A stretch of 64,000 nucleotides of DNA from Niastella populi (lineage in GTDB: Bacteria; Bacteroidota; Bacteroidia; Chitinophagales; Chitinophagaceae). Of this stretch, positions 42,336 to 51,048 are shown piece after piece (position 1 is the first letter of the stretch; each line of letters starts with the position of its first letter). The translations under genes and the position numbers were made by a program. The stretch covers positions 1-64,000 of the forward strand of contig NZ_LWBP01000191.1 of the NCBI RefSeq assembly GCF_002078015.1. Direction: 5' to 3'. Under the pieces are notes generated by a model, which saw nothing but the letters and a program-made list of their open reading frames with translations, was not told the DNA's origin and made no database searches.

Positions 42336-45110
42336 ATGCGCTATTTTGTACCCGTTATATACATGGGGCTGTCTCTGCTGATTTCCCATGTTGTTTTAGC
42401 CCAATGTCCTTCAGTTACTCCCTTATCCATAACTGGTATAACCACTACAGAAAGCAGGTGCCAGGCCTCAGGCACTGCCGAAGTTCAGCTCAGCGGCGGT
42501 ACCGCGCCTTTTGTTTACAGTATTATATCCGGGCCTGTTCAGTTTCCCGGCCAGTCTTCCAATCAGTTTCAATCGCTACCACCGGGTAACTATACCGCCC
42601 GGGTGGTTGATAATTGCAATACAACGTTTACTGCCAATTTCACCATTGCCGGTTCATATACCGTACCGCAGCCATTTTCTATACTAACGCCGCCCAGGTG
42701 TCCCGGCGCCAGTGATGGCAGTATTACTGTGAATATTACAAATGGCCGTTCTCCATATACCTATGCACTTATAAGTCCATCGCCTGTAATCAGGCCTTCA
42801 CAAACAAGCAACCAGTTCACCGGTTTAGCCGGTGGTTCGTATACATATGAGGTAACTGATTCGTGTGGTAATTTTCAAACAAGAACGGTTACGTTACCCG
42901 ATGGAAATGATGGGGCATTTTTGATTGACCGTGGTAGCCTGCATTATATAGATTGTGATTCTTTTTATTTGCCCTATAGAATTTATGCGGTTAATCCCAG
43001 CCACATCAGGGCGCCATATACCATGACCTTAACCTTGCCCGATGGAACTACAAAAACGCATGTGATCACCAATACGCAATATATTGACGGGTATATTATC
43101 CGCGATACCTTTCATTTCAGGTACCATCACCAGCATGGGGCGTTGGACAACATTCCCATCAATGCGGTGAATAGCTGTGGCGCTTCTGCAATAAGTTATG
43201 GTTATATGAATGTACTGGATATGTGGCCTAACAGGTATACTTCCGGCACCTGCAACAGAAACCTCCGCTATGCGTTTGATCCTGCATCTGACAATGGGCC
43301 CGGTTCGTTTTTCGTATACCGTTGTAATACCGTTCAATACTCGTTGTACAGCCCGGCCGGTATATTGCTGGCTTCACAAACCAATAATTCTTCTTTTTCA
43401 GGCCACCCGCCCGGCATTGGTTATAAAGTGGTGCGTGAAGACTGCTGCGGAAAAGACAGTATTACCTTTAACTGGGAAGAAAGGCCGCTGCTGAATATAT
43501 ACTCCGTTTCCATTAACCCCGCCGATGTATGTAAGGAAGGAGCAGCCGGTATAGATATACTTATTAACAATTTAACTCTCGGGGATATCATCGTTGCAAG
43601 TGGTCCGCCGTCGATTACGTTCCCTGATGGAACCGTACATAATTATATTTATCCCGATACCATGCGAAATATGCCCTTCGGCTCAACAGGCGTAAGGATC
43701 AATTATTTTGGAGCAGGCACTTACACTATCTATGCCGTAGACACCTGCGGTGAAAGGGATACGGCTACGTTTACGATAACGCCTGCCCAGTTACGTCATT
43801 CATCATTTACTGCCAACCTTATAAAAGGTTGTATTAATGATAACAGGATCGTCTTTAATGCCGGTTCTAATGGAGCCCAATACGACGCCACTATTAATAT
43901 AAACGGCCAGCTGTTCTATACGTCCTCATATCCTGCCATAGATTCAGCTGTGAATATACCGGCAGGCACCTATTCGGCCATGTATGCATACAGGGCACGC
44001 ATTGCGCCCTGGTCGTTTTTAACGGGTATGAGCGGCTATGCCTGTGATACCATTCAATATGAGATAGTAGTGCCGCCTTACGCACAACCTGCATTTGTCA
44101 TGGCCCCGGCTGTAGCCGTTTGTGGAAGCAATCGTTTCGTTGCCCTGTTGCCCGATAGCACTACGGGCGTATTTCCTTACAGGTACCGGTACAATACCGG
44201 CGCTACAACTTCACCTTTGCAAACAGGCAATGTATTCTCCGGTTTGTCGGCCGGTTTGTATAATTTTTTGATTGCCGATGGTTGTGGAAACAGTTTTTCA
44301 AACAGTGTTGCTATTGATACACTGGCGCTGCCGGCGGTAAGCGTTACCGGCGCCGCCTGCCTTGGCAGCAGTACAACCCTTACGTTGCCCGCCAATCCAT
44401 ATTATACATATAACTGGCAACACCCCGATGGAAGTACAACCGCCGGTAATACGCTAACAATGGATCCGGTAACAACAACCCATCTTGGAAATTATCAGGT
44501 CTCTGTAACCAGTAATGTGAACGGATGTACCGATCATTCATCCGGCGCCTTACAGGTAAACGACTGCATGGTCGTTCTTCCGCTAAAACTCATCTATTTC
44601 ACAGGTGATCGCCTGCACAATAACATTGTACTTAAATGGAAGACCGCTGAAGAGGCAAATACCAGCCATTTTGATGTAGAACGAAGTACCGATGGCGTTC
44701 ATTTTACCACTATACAACAGGTGAAAGCTTCCGGTACATTAACCGGAAATTATTCAGCAACTGATAACCAGCCATTAGCCGGTAAATTATTTTATCGACT
44801 TAAAATGGTGGACAAAGATGGAAAATTTACAAACAGTAGCATCATTACAATAAACAGTGATGGGAATGGCTTTTCTGTAACACCGCAACTGATCACTAAT
44901 AACTGTGAGATTAAGCTTACTTACGCTGCCGCCGAACAACCCGCGACTATTCAGATAGCGGGTATTGATGGAAGGCTGTGGTTGACCCAAGCGGTTGCCA
45001 AAGGCAGCGTTCAAACCACTATTCCAACTAATGGCCTGGCAACCGGGAGTTATCTGGTGATCTTTATAAATAATGGTAAACGTACTGCTGTAAGGGTGGT
45101 GAAGTTATAG
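42336..45110 (+). CDS. Secreted SprB-repeat-like protein with T9SS sorting domain
   Basis: A 924-residue exported protein with a signal peptide (about 1-22). Residues 23-730 are beta-rich modules with SprB-like phrases (TGTAEVQLSGGTAPFVYSI-type, here ASGTAEVQLSGGTAPFVYSI at about 46-65; CPGASDGSITVNITNGRSPYTYAL) and regularly spaced cysteines (VxDxCG motifs at the end of modules). SprB repeats occur in gliding adhesins of Bacteroidota. From about 747 comes the LPLKLIYFTGDRLHNNIVLKWKTAEEANTSHFDVERSTDGVHF pre-sorting module, and the end (about 845-924) is a T9SS type A domain. It is probably a surface adhesin. Its stop is followed within ten bases by a heptamer array. Confidence 0.85.
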   Translation: MRYFVPVIYMGLSLLISHVVLAQCPSVTPLSITGITTTESRCQASGTAEVQLSGGTAPFVYSIISGPVQFPGQSSNQFQSLPPGNYTARVVDNCNTTFTANFTIAGSYTVPQPFSILTPPRCPGASDGSITVNITNGRSPYTYALISPSPVIRPSQTSNQFTGLAGGSYTYEVTDSCGNFQTRTVTLPDGNDGAFLIDRGSLHYIDCDSFYLPYRIYAVNPSHIRAPYTMTLTLPDGTTKTHVITNTQYIDGYIIRDTFHFRYHHQHGALDNIPINAVNSCGASAISYGYMNVLDMWPNRYTSGTCNRNLRYAFDPASDNGPGSFFVYRCNTVQYSLYSPAGILLASQTNNSSFSGHPPGIGYKVVREDCCGKDSITFNWEERPLLNIYSVSINPADVCKEGAAGIDILINNLTLGDIIVASGPPSITFPDGTVHNYIYPDTMRNMPFGSTGVRINYFGAGTYTIYAVDTCGERDTATFTITPAQLRHSSFTANLIKGCINDNRIVFNAGSNGAQYDATININGQLFYTSSYPAIDSAVNIPAGTYSAMYAYRARIAPWSFLTGMSGYACDTIQYEIVVPPYAQPAFVMAPAVAVCGSNRFVALLPDSTTGVFPYRYRYNTGATTSPLQTGNVFSGLSAGLYNFLIADGCGNSFSNSVAIDTLALPAVSVTGAACLGSSTTLTLPANPYYTYNWQHPDGSTTAGNTLTMDPVTTTHLGNYQVSVTSNVNGCTDHSSGALQVNDCMVVLPLKLIYFTGDRLHNNIVLKWKTAEEANTSHFDVERSTDGVHFTTIQQVKASGTLTGNYSATDNQPLAGKLFYRLKMVDKDGKFTNSSIITINSDGNGFSVTPQLITNNCEIKLTYAAAEQPATIQIAGIDGRLWLTQAVAKGSVQTTIPTNGLATGSYLVIFINNGKRTAVRVVKL

Positions 45111-45119
45111 CTTGCGCAG

Positions 45120-45182
45120 AATGCGGAACGCTGAATGCGGAACGCCAAACGCCAAACGCTGAACGCGGAACGCAAAATGCTC
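45120..45182. repeat. Nine-unit heptamer array (AACGCCA/AACGCGG)
   Basis: AATGCGG, AACGCTG, AATGCGG, AACGCCA, AACGCCA, AACGCTG, AACGCGG, AACGCAA and AATGCTC run in perfect 7-bp phase, starting ten bases after the T9SS gene stop. Confidence 0.9.
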
Positions 45183-45280
45183 CGGGCTAAGCGTACACCC
45201 CAAGTAGGCAAAGGAGGTTGGCGTAAAAGTACCGGAAACATTACGCATTGCTAATTACTCAAACAATGCGCGCACGGCGA

Positions 45281-45409
45281 TCAGTACGCCAGCTTTTCGC
45301 TATTCACCTGTTCCATGAGTGGGTGTTCATTGTCTTCCAAAATAATACTCCAGGCAAACCTGATGAAAACCGCCGCGGCGACCGTAAAGGCGATGCAGAC
45401 AGGTTTCAT
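45281..45409 (-). CDS. Possible 42-aa membrane peptide
   Basis: An ATG at 45409 opens a 42-residue frame: MKPVCIAFTVAAAVFIRFAW, then SIILEDNEHPLMEQVNSEKLAY. One hydrophobic helix (about 4-23) is followed by an acidic tail. I recognise no family. The protein-like helix and hydrophilic tail make it a plausible small membrane protein, but there is no promoter, terminator or homologue to confirm it. It could also be a chance frame in the long gap before the alginate locus. Confidence 0.3.
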   Translation of the reverse strand: MKPVCIAFTVAAAVFIRFAWSIILEDNEHPLMEQVNSEKLAY

Positions 45410-45867
45410 ACATAACTCAGGTAGCATTAGCCGGAATGAGATCACAAGTTAAATTGAAAAAAACGCTGATTGAACGGAGGCTTCATTCCGTGTAACCCAA
45501 AGTACAGCATGTTAAATGAAAGTTTGTTCGTTTGCTGCCAGGAAGTTTTTGTAAAAAGTTCATTTCGTTTAACGCCAAACACTTTTTATATATAAAAGTG
45601 ACCATCTCTTCTAAAAAAAGTGTTTTTGTAAATAACATGTCCATCCCCTTTAACGAAAACAGGGTTTAATAAATAAAATGATCAGTTAATTATTGAAAAT
45701 GGCTGTTTGAACGAAATACTTCTGGAGTAAAAATTAAATCTCAACCTAATCTGTTTTATTAATTTTTTGAATGCCAGTGGTTTAAACATATTGATGCCCG
45801 CCCGTTCGCTGCTGCTCCGGCGCTTTCTCTTAAAATAAATTTGGATTAGAATAGATAATCCCTAGTT
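45410..45867. other. AT-rich upstream region of the alginate locus
   Basis: I see no gene or array in these 460 bases. They are AT-rich, with several runs of A and T (for example CTTTTTATATATAAAAGTG near 45590), and could hold additional control sites. Confidence 0.35.
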
Positions 45868-45894
45868 TTGGTTAACCAATTATTGGTTAACCAA
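45868..45894. promoter_or_regulatory. Twin TTGGTTAACCAA palindromes, candidate operator
   Basis: The 12-base perfect palindrome TTGGTTAACCAA occurs at 45868-45879 and again at 45883-45894, separated by TTA. A TTGGTTGAT half-site follows at 45896. FadR-type GntR repressors bind short palindromes with a TGGT...ACCA core, and the locus encodes such a regulator at 52693. The sites lie about 270 bases before susC, which implies a long leader or control of the promoter just downstream. Confidence 0.7.
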
Positions 45895-46166
45895 TTTGGT
45901 TGATAAGGTTACAAATTATAAACGATTGCATAAACCACTGCCAATGATGCTTCCCCTAAACAGAACAATAAGAGGCTGTTTATCAATGCCTTTTACCCTG
46001 GTTTCGGCCTTTTTGCCCGGTGCTTTTAAGGTTGACGGCACAAACCGGCCTTACCACCGGCCCCTTTACCCTGAACCCGTCCCCTTTTTTCACCCTGATT
46101 CCGGGTTTGCCACCCGCCTCCTCCCCATTGCCAATTGATTTTAACAGCTAACGATAAACTGCTTAT

Positions 46167-49100
46167 ATGAAAAAAAATTTGGGAATCCTGATCGTGTGTC
46201 TGCTGTTGAGCGTGGTAGCGCTGGCGCAGAAAACCATCGGGGGCAAAATTACAGATGCCAAATCGGGCATACCCCTGGCGGCCGCATCGGTGACGGTGGT
46301 TGGCGCCAAAAGCGGTACGGGTGTGAGTACCGATGAAAAGGGCAACTTCAGCATTAAGGTCAACAGCGCAAAAGCCAAACTGATGATCAGTGCGGTTGGT
46401 TATAAATCACAGATCATAGAGCTGAATGGTAAAACCAGCCTGGCAATTCAGCTTGAAGTAATGGCTGCCGTACTCGATGATATTGTAGTGATCGGTTATG
46501 GCCAGCAACGCAAGTCGCACCTTACGGGCGCCGTTTCAAAAGTAAAGAACGAGAACCTCGATGAAATTCCAACCTCAGGGCTCGATAAAACGCTGATCGG
46601 AAAAATTGCCGGTGTTACCGTGCAGAATACCAGTTCGGAGGTAGCATCGAACCCGCGTATACGTGTACGCGGATTAAGTTCCATCAGCGCCAGTGCCGAT
46701 CCGCTGGTGGTGGTAGATGGTCATCCCGTGCCCGATGGATTGTCGATGGTAAATGCATTTGACGTAGAGTCGGTGGAAGTGCTGAAAGATGCCGCCTCGG
46801 CCGCCATTTATGGTTCGCGCGGGGCCAATGGCGTTATTATCATCACCACTAAAAGCGGTAAAACCAATAAACCGAAGTATGCGGTTAAAGCTTATTATGG
46901 TCAGAAAGGACCGTACAAGCTGCATCCCATCATGAGCACCAGTGAGTATACGCAGAAGATGTATAATGAAGCGGCCATGCGGGCAAAAGACCCCACGGTA
47001 ACGACAGATAAACAAAACCTCATTACGCCGCAGGAGAAAGCGCGGTACCTGGTCGAAAGCGTATTGCGCAGTGGCGATGGTACCAACTGGCAGGAAGAGG
47101 CATTGCAAAGCGCTTCTATTTACAATGTACAAATGGGTGTTTCGGGCGGCAAAGACCTGCGGTATTATGTGTCGGGCAATTACCAGAGCGATGAAGGCAT
47201 TATGGGCCACAGCGGGTTGAACCGGATGAACTTCAAAACAAAACTCGATGGAGCGCTAAGTAAGAAAGTGAAATTCAGTGTGAACTTCAACCCCTCTTAC
47301 TCGCGGGCGCAATCGCCACCGGTAAATTTCACCGATTATTATCGTTTTTATTCAGGCCTGCCGGTACATCATACAGCCGCTACGGCAGCTTTTGTAAAAC
47401 AGAATCCGCAATGGGCAAACCTGCAACCCGGCGATTGGGCGCAGGCCGGGCATTTCAGCAATCTCGTTTACCAGGGATATATGCCCGACGGTACTTATTA
47501 TAACAGCGGCGCCGATGCCAGTGTAAACGATGGAAAAGTGATCCCCTTCAGCAGCAGCAATAACACGCCGAAATCGGTAGCAGAGCGCCAAAGTAATTTT
47601 ACCGATAACTATCGCGCATTGACCGGCGCCGATATCACCATTGACCTGTACAAAGGGTTAACACTGAAAACACAGGGCAGCGCTTATTTCAATTATGTAG
47701 AAACAAATAGCTTCTCGAAGCGCAATGCAAAGGCCGACGGCGATGTGAACAGAGGCGTTAATTATTCAAAGAAATTTATTGATCTGTTATGGGAGAACAC
47801 CCTTAACTATACCACCAGCATCCGCAACAAACATAATATTTCCGGGTTGTTAGGTTTTACGGCGCAAAAGACCAGCATCGATGAAAGCCAGATCACAGGA
47901 CTGAACCTGCCCGGCGACGACATTCAAACCCTGAACCTCGCTTCATCCATCGACCTCTCGGGTACGTATACTAAAAAAACGCCGATCGGTTTGCTTTCCT
48001 ACCTGGGCAGAATTACCTATGATTATGAAGGGAAGTATTTGTTCACGGCCAGTTTGCGTACAGATGGCAGCGGTTATTTTCCCGAGGGACAAAAATACGG
48101 CTGGTTCCCGGCGGTATCGGCCGGCTGGCGTATCAGCAGCGAGCCGTTTATGGAAGACATCCGTTGGTTGAGCAACCTGAAGGTACGGAGCAGCTACGGC
48201 GCAACCGGTAATAATAAAATAGAACCGTTCTCTTACCTCGAACTGCTGAATATCGCAAATTACGCTTTTGGCGCCGGTACGGGAACGCTCGGCAGCGGGC
48301 TGGCAGCCAACAATGATGTGTTGCCCAATATTCTTACCTGGGAACGTACCTTCCAGTACGATGCGGGTATCGATGTGGGTTTGTTTGGCGACCGGATTAC
48401 CATGAGCCTTGAATATTACAATGGCGTTACCGACAGGTTATTATATAAACAGGCGGCGATGTCGTTCTCTGGCAGCAATCAATACTGGAACAATATTGGT
48501 AAAGTGCGCAACCAGGGTTTGGAGCTCGAATTGTCGTCAGTGAATGTGCGCAAAAAGAACTGGCAATGGTCAACAATGCTGAACGTTTCGGGTAACCGCA
48601 ACAGGCTGTTGCAAATGGGCGGCGAGCCATTTCAATATAACTACGGTGAAAGAAACGAGATCTATGCATCGATCGTAGGCCGGCCATCGGTGCAGTTCTT
48701 TGGGTATAAAACCGATGGCGTTTGGACATCTGATCAGGCGATTGCCGATGCCAAAGCGGCGGGTTATTCCAGCGCCATGTCGAAATACTTTGTGGCCGGC
48801 GGGTTGAAGTTTGTAGATGTTACCGGCGACAAGATCATCGATGAAGCCGACCGCACCGTGCTGGGCAAACCATTTCCCGATTTTACCTGGGGTATTACCA
48901 ATACCGTTAAATACAAATCGTTCGATGTCACGTTTGTGATCCAGGGAGTTCAGGGCGCCAGCGTATTGAATGGCGATGCCTATTACAACGAATCGAAATG
49001 GTACAATAAAAATTACAATACCGGTGGCCGGTGGGTGAGTGCAGCTTTTCCCGGCGATGGCAAAACGCCGTATGCTTCCAACGGCAGCGACTGGATGCTG

Positions 49101-49382
49101 ACCGATCATGTAATAGAGAATGGGTCCTATGCCGCCCTGCGCAGTTGTGTGCTGGGGTATTCATTACCGGCCAAACAGGTAAAACGCATGAAGCTGAACG
49201 GCATCAGAATGTATGCTGCGGGTGAGAACCTGTTTTACATTATGTCGAAGAACTACCGCGGAATCAATCCTGAAGCAAGAACAACTTCAGGCGCCTACGC
49301 TTCGCCGCTGATCGACGGTTATCAGCGCGGTGGTTTTCCGATCGGAAGAACTGTTACGATGGGGATCGATATTAATTTTTAA
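46167..49382 (+). CDS. susC: SusC-type TonB-dependent receptor (alginate locus)
   Basis: A 1071-residue outer-membrane importer. Order: signal peptide (1-20), carboxypeptidase-D regulatory-like domain (about 22-100; GGKITDAKSGIPLAAASVTVVG), plug domain (about 108-225; VVIGYGQQRKSHLTGAVSKV, then VVVDGHPVPDG and the ALKDAASAAIYGSRGANGVIIITTK-type segment, here VLKDAASAAIYGSRGANGV), and a 22-strand barrel ending TVTMGIDINF. SusC pairs with SusD to bind and import oligosaccharides with TonB energy. The first gene of an eleven-gene + strand locus; the lyases downstream identify the substrate as alginate. Unlike many members it has no N-terminal STN or signal-relay extension, so regulation is probably through the GntR protein. 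Confidence 0.95.
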   Translation: MKKNLGILIVCLLLSVVALAQKTIGGKITDAKSGIPLAAASVTVVGAKSGTGVSTDEKGNFSIKVNSAKAKLMISAVGYKSQIIELNGKTSLAIQLEVMAAVLDDIVVIGYGQQRKSHLTGAVSKVKNENLDEIPTSGLDKTLIGKIAGVTVQNTSSEVASNPRIRVRGLSSISASADPLVVVDGHPVPDGLSMVNAFDVESVEVLKDAASAAIYGSRGANGVIIITTKSGKTNKPKYAVKAYYGQKGPYKLHPIMSTSEYTQKMYNEAAMRAKDPTVTTDKQNLITPQEKARYLVESVLRSGDGTNWQEEALQSASIYNVQMGVSGGKDLRYYVSGNYQSDEGIMGHSGLNRMNFKTKLDGALSKKVKFSVNFNPSYSRAQSPPVNFTDYYRFYSGLPVHHTAATAAFVKQNPQWANLQPGDWAQAGHFSNLVYQGYMPDGTYYNSGADASVNDGKVIPFSSSNNTPKSVAERQSNFTDNYRALTGADITIDLYKGLTLKTQGSAYFNYVETNSFSKRNAKADGDVNRGVNYSKKFIDLLWENTLNYTTSIRNKHNISGLLGFTAQKTSIDESQITGLNLPGDDIQTLNLASSIDLSGTYTKKTPIGLLSYLGRITYDYEGKYLFTASLRTDGSGYFPEGQKYGWFPAVSAGWRISSEPFMEDIRWLSNLKVRSSYGATGNNKIEPFSYLELLNIANYAFGAGTGTLGSGLAANNDVLPNILTWERTFQYDAGIDVGLFGDRITMSLEYYNGVTDRLLYKQAAMSFSGSNQYWNNIGKVRNQGLELELSSVNVRKKNWQWSTMLNVSGNRNRLLQMGGEPFQYNYGERNEIYASIVGRPSVQFFGYKTDGVWTSDQAIADAKAAGYSSAMSKYFVAGGLKFVDVTGDKIIDEADRTVLGKPFPDFTWGITNTVKYKSFDVTFVIQGVQGASVLNGDAYYNESKWYNKNYNTGGRWVSAAFPGDGKTPYASNGSDWMLTDHVIENGSYAALRSCVLGYSLPAKQVKRMKLNGIRMYAAGENLFYIMSKNYRGINPEARTTSGAYASPLIDGYQRGGFPIGRTVTMGIDINF

Positions 49383-49407
49383 CGCCTGCCATAGAAAAAT
49401 ATTCGTC

Positions 49408-50976
49408 ATGAAACTGCTTAAACAAACTTCCATCATATTGCTTGTTGCCGGCCTCACGGCCTGTAACCGGATCATTGACCTGAAGCCCGGGTCGAATGTG
49501 ACGGTTGAGAATTACTACCGCACCTATGAAGAGGTGAAAGTAGCCCTTACCGGTTGTTATAATGGGTTGCAAAAGCCGCTGGAAACAGAATGGATGATGA
49601 CCGAATTGCGGTCTGATATTTCAAAACAGGGTTCACCGGGCAGTACGTCGGTGCCAAATATTGAATTGAATGATCTGAACACTTATTTACAGAACTCATC
49701 GCACGACAAGGTGTATGACTACTGGTATTATACCTATAAAAATATTCGTAGCGCCAATTACGTGTTGAGAAGTTTGGGCGTGGAATATACCAACGGAAAG
49801 ATCGCGTTGGGTGAACCTGTTGCGCAAATGAGCGATGCACAACGGAAACAGTTGGCCGGGGAGGCATTGTTCATCAGGGCGTATCATTATTTCAACCTGG
49901 TGCGGTTATATGGCGGTGTATTTATTCTCACCGAAAAGGAAGATCCTGTTGCATTGAAATCGATCGGCCGCTCTTCGGTAGAAGAATGTTATAAATTGAT
50001 CACTGCCGACCTGGAAACAGCACAGGAATTAATGGCCAGGAAAACCTTTAGCGCTATGGCGCAGGAAGACCTCGGCCGGGCAACCATCTGGGCCGCCAAA
50101 TCGCTGCTGGCGAAAGTATACCTTACCATCAACCGCAGAACCGACGCATTGCCATTGCTGGAAGATGTGATCAGCAACAGCGGTCACGACCTGCTGTCCG
50201 ATTATGCTGATGTGTTTTCGATCGGTAATGAAATGAACAGGGAAATTGTTTTTGCCGTGCGGTATAAAGCCGGTGGACTGGGTTTGGGTAATTATATGGC
50301 CAATTCCTTTGCCGCATTGAACAGCGGCAGCGCCCTTGTCAATGGCAACGGGTCGGGTTTGAATTATCCTACCGACAATATGGTGGCCAAATATATCATG
50401 CCTGCCAGCAGTTTTGCCGATAAACGGAAAGACGCCACTATAGCGCGGTATAATAACCTGAACTATGTAAAGAAATTCCTTTCGCCGGTGATGATAAAGA
50501 ACGATGCCGAGAACGATTTCCCGGTTCTCAGGTTTGCCGATGTACTGCTGATGAAAGCTGAAGCATTGGGTTTCGATGCGGCATCTGTTGAGATCATCAA
50601 TCGTATCAGGGCGAGAGCAGGGGCCGGAATATACCCGGGCACAGGTACTTTCTCCGCTGCTTTTTATCAGTACCCCGCATCGGGCGACGAAGCTATCACC
50701 GATGCAAACTTCCTTACCAGATTACTCGATGAAAGAAGGCTCGAGCTGGCATTCGAGAACCACCGCCTGTTCGATCTGATACGCACCGGGCAGTTCGTAA
50801 CAGCTATGCAGGCATATTATTCTTCGGAATACGATACGCATTACAAACGGTTCAAACCTGCCTTGTTGTTAACTGAGTTACAGGCGAACATCAATATACG
50901 ACCGCTTTTGCCGATACCACAACGTGAGCTGGACACCAATAATGAAATTGCGATTGAACAAAATAAAGGATATTAA
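49408..50976 (+). CDS. susD: SusD-type surface glycan-binding lipoprotein
   Basis: A 522-residue lipoprotein. The signal peptide ends at the lipobox LTAC with lipidated C19. The mature protein shows the SusD/RagB pattern: TPR helices starting YRTYEEVKVALTGCYNGLQK, the middle GEALFIRAYHYFNLVRLYGGVFI block (about 151-173) and the C-terminal LLDERRLELAFENHRLFDLIRTGQF block (about 436-460) and LLPIPQRELDTN near the end. It caps SusC and captures alginate oligomers. The start at 49408 is fixed by the lipoprotein signal; the frame runs upstream into the susC end. Its TAA stop is the beginning of an octamer array. Confidence 0.95.
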   Translation: MKLLKQTSIILLVAGLTACNRIIDLKPGSNVTVENYYRTYEEVKVALTGCYNGLQKPLETEWMMTELRSDISKQGSPGSTSVPNIELNDLNTYLQNSSHDKVYDYWYYTYKNIRSANYVLRSLGVEYTNGKIALGEPVAQMSDAQRKQLAGEALFIRAYHYFNLVRLYGGVFILTEKEDPVALKSIGRSSVEECYKLITADLETAQELMARKTFSAMAQEDLGRATIWAAKSLLAKVYLTINRRTDALPLLEDVISNSGHDLLSDYADVFSIGNEMNREIVFAVRYKAGGLGLGNYMANSFAALNSGSALVNGNGSGLNYPTDNMVAKYIMPASSFADKRKDATIARYNNLNYVKKFLSPVMIKNDAENDFPVLRFADVLLMKAEALGFDAASVEIINRIRARAGAGIYPGTGTFSAAFYQYPASGDEAITDANFLTRLLDERRLELAFENHRLFDLIRTGQFVTAMQAYYSSEYDTHYKRFKPALLLTELQANINIRPLLPIPQRELDTNNEIAIEQNKGY

Positions 50977-51011
50977 TGTGATAATGTGATAATTCGATAA
51001 TGTGATAATGG
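50974..51011. repeat. Octamer array starting at a stop codon (GATAATGT)
   Basis: After the susD TAA come GATAATGT, GATAATTC, GATAATGT and GATAATGG in 8-bp phase. The same words occur at 1536-1638. It lies inside the alginate operon, between susD and the surface lipoprotein gene. Confidence 0.85.
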
Positions 51012-51048
51012 AAGACACAATATGTCTCCGATAACAAATGACTGCGAT

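Noticed and set aside
45896-46138. An 80-codon frame between the operator and susC
   Set aside because: Begins with TTG inside the operator half site, and its Pro-rich end has no family resemblance; probably leader DNA.
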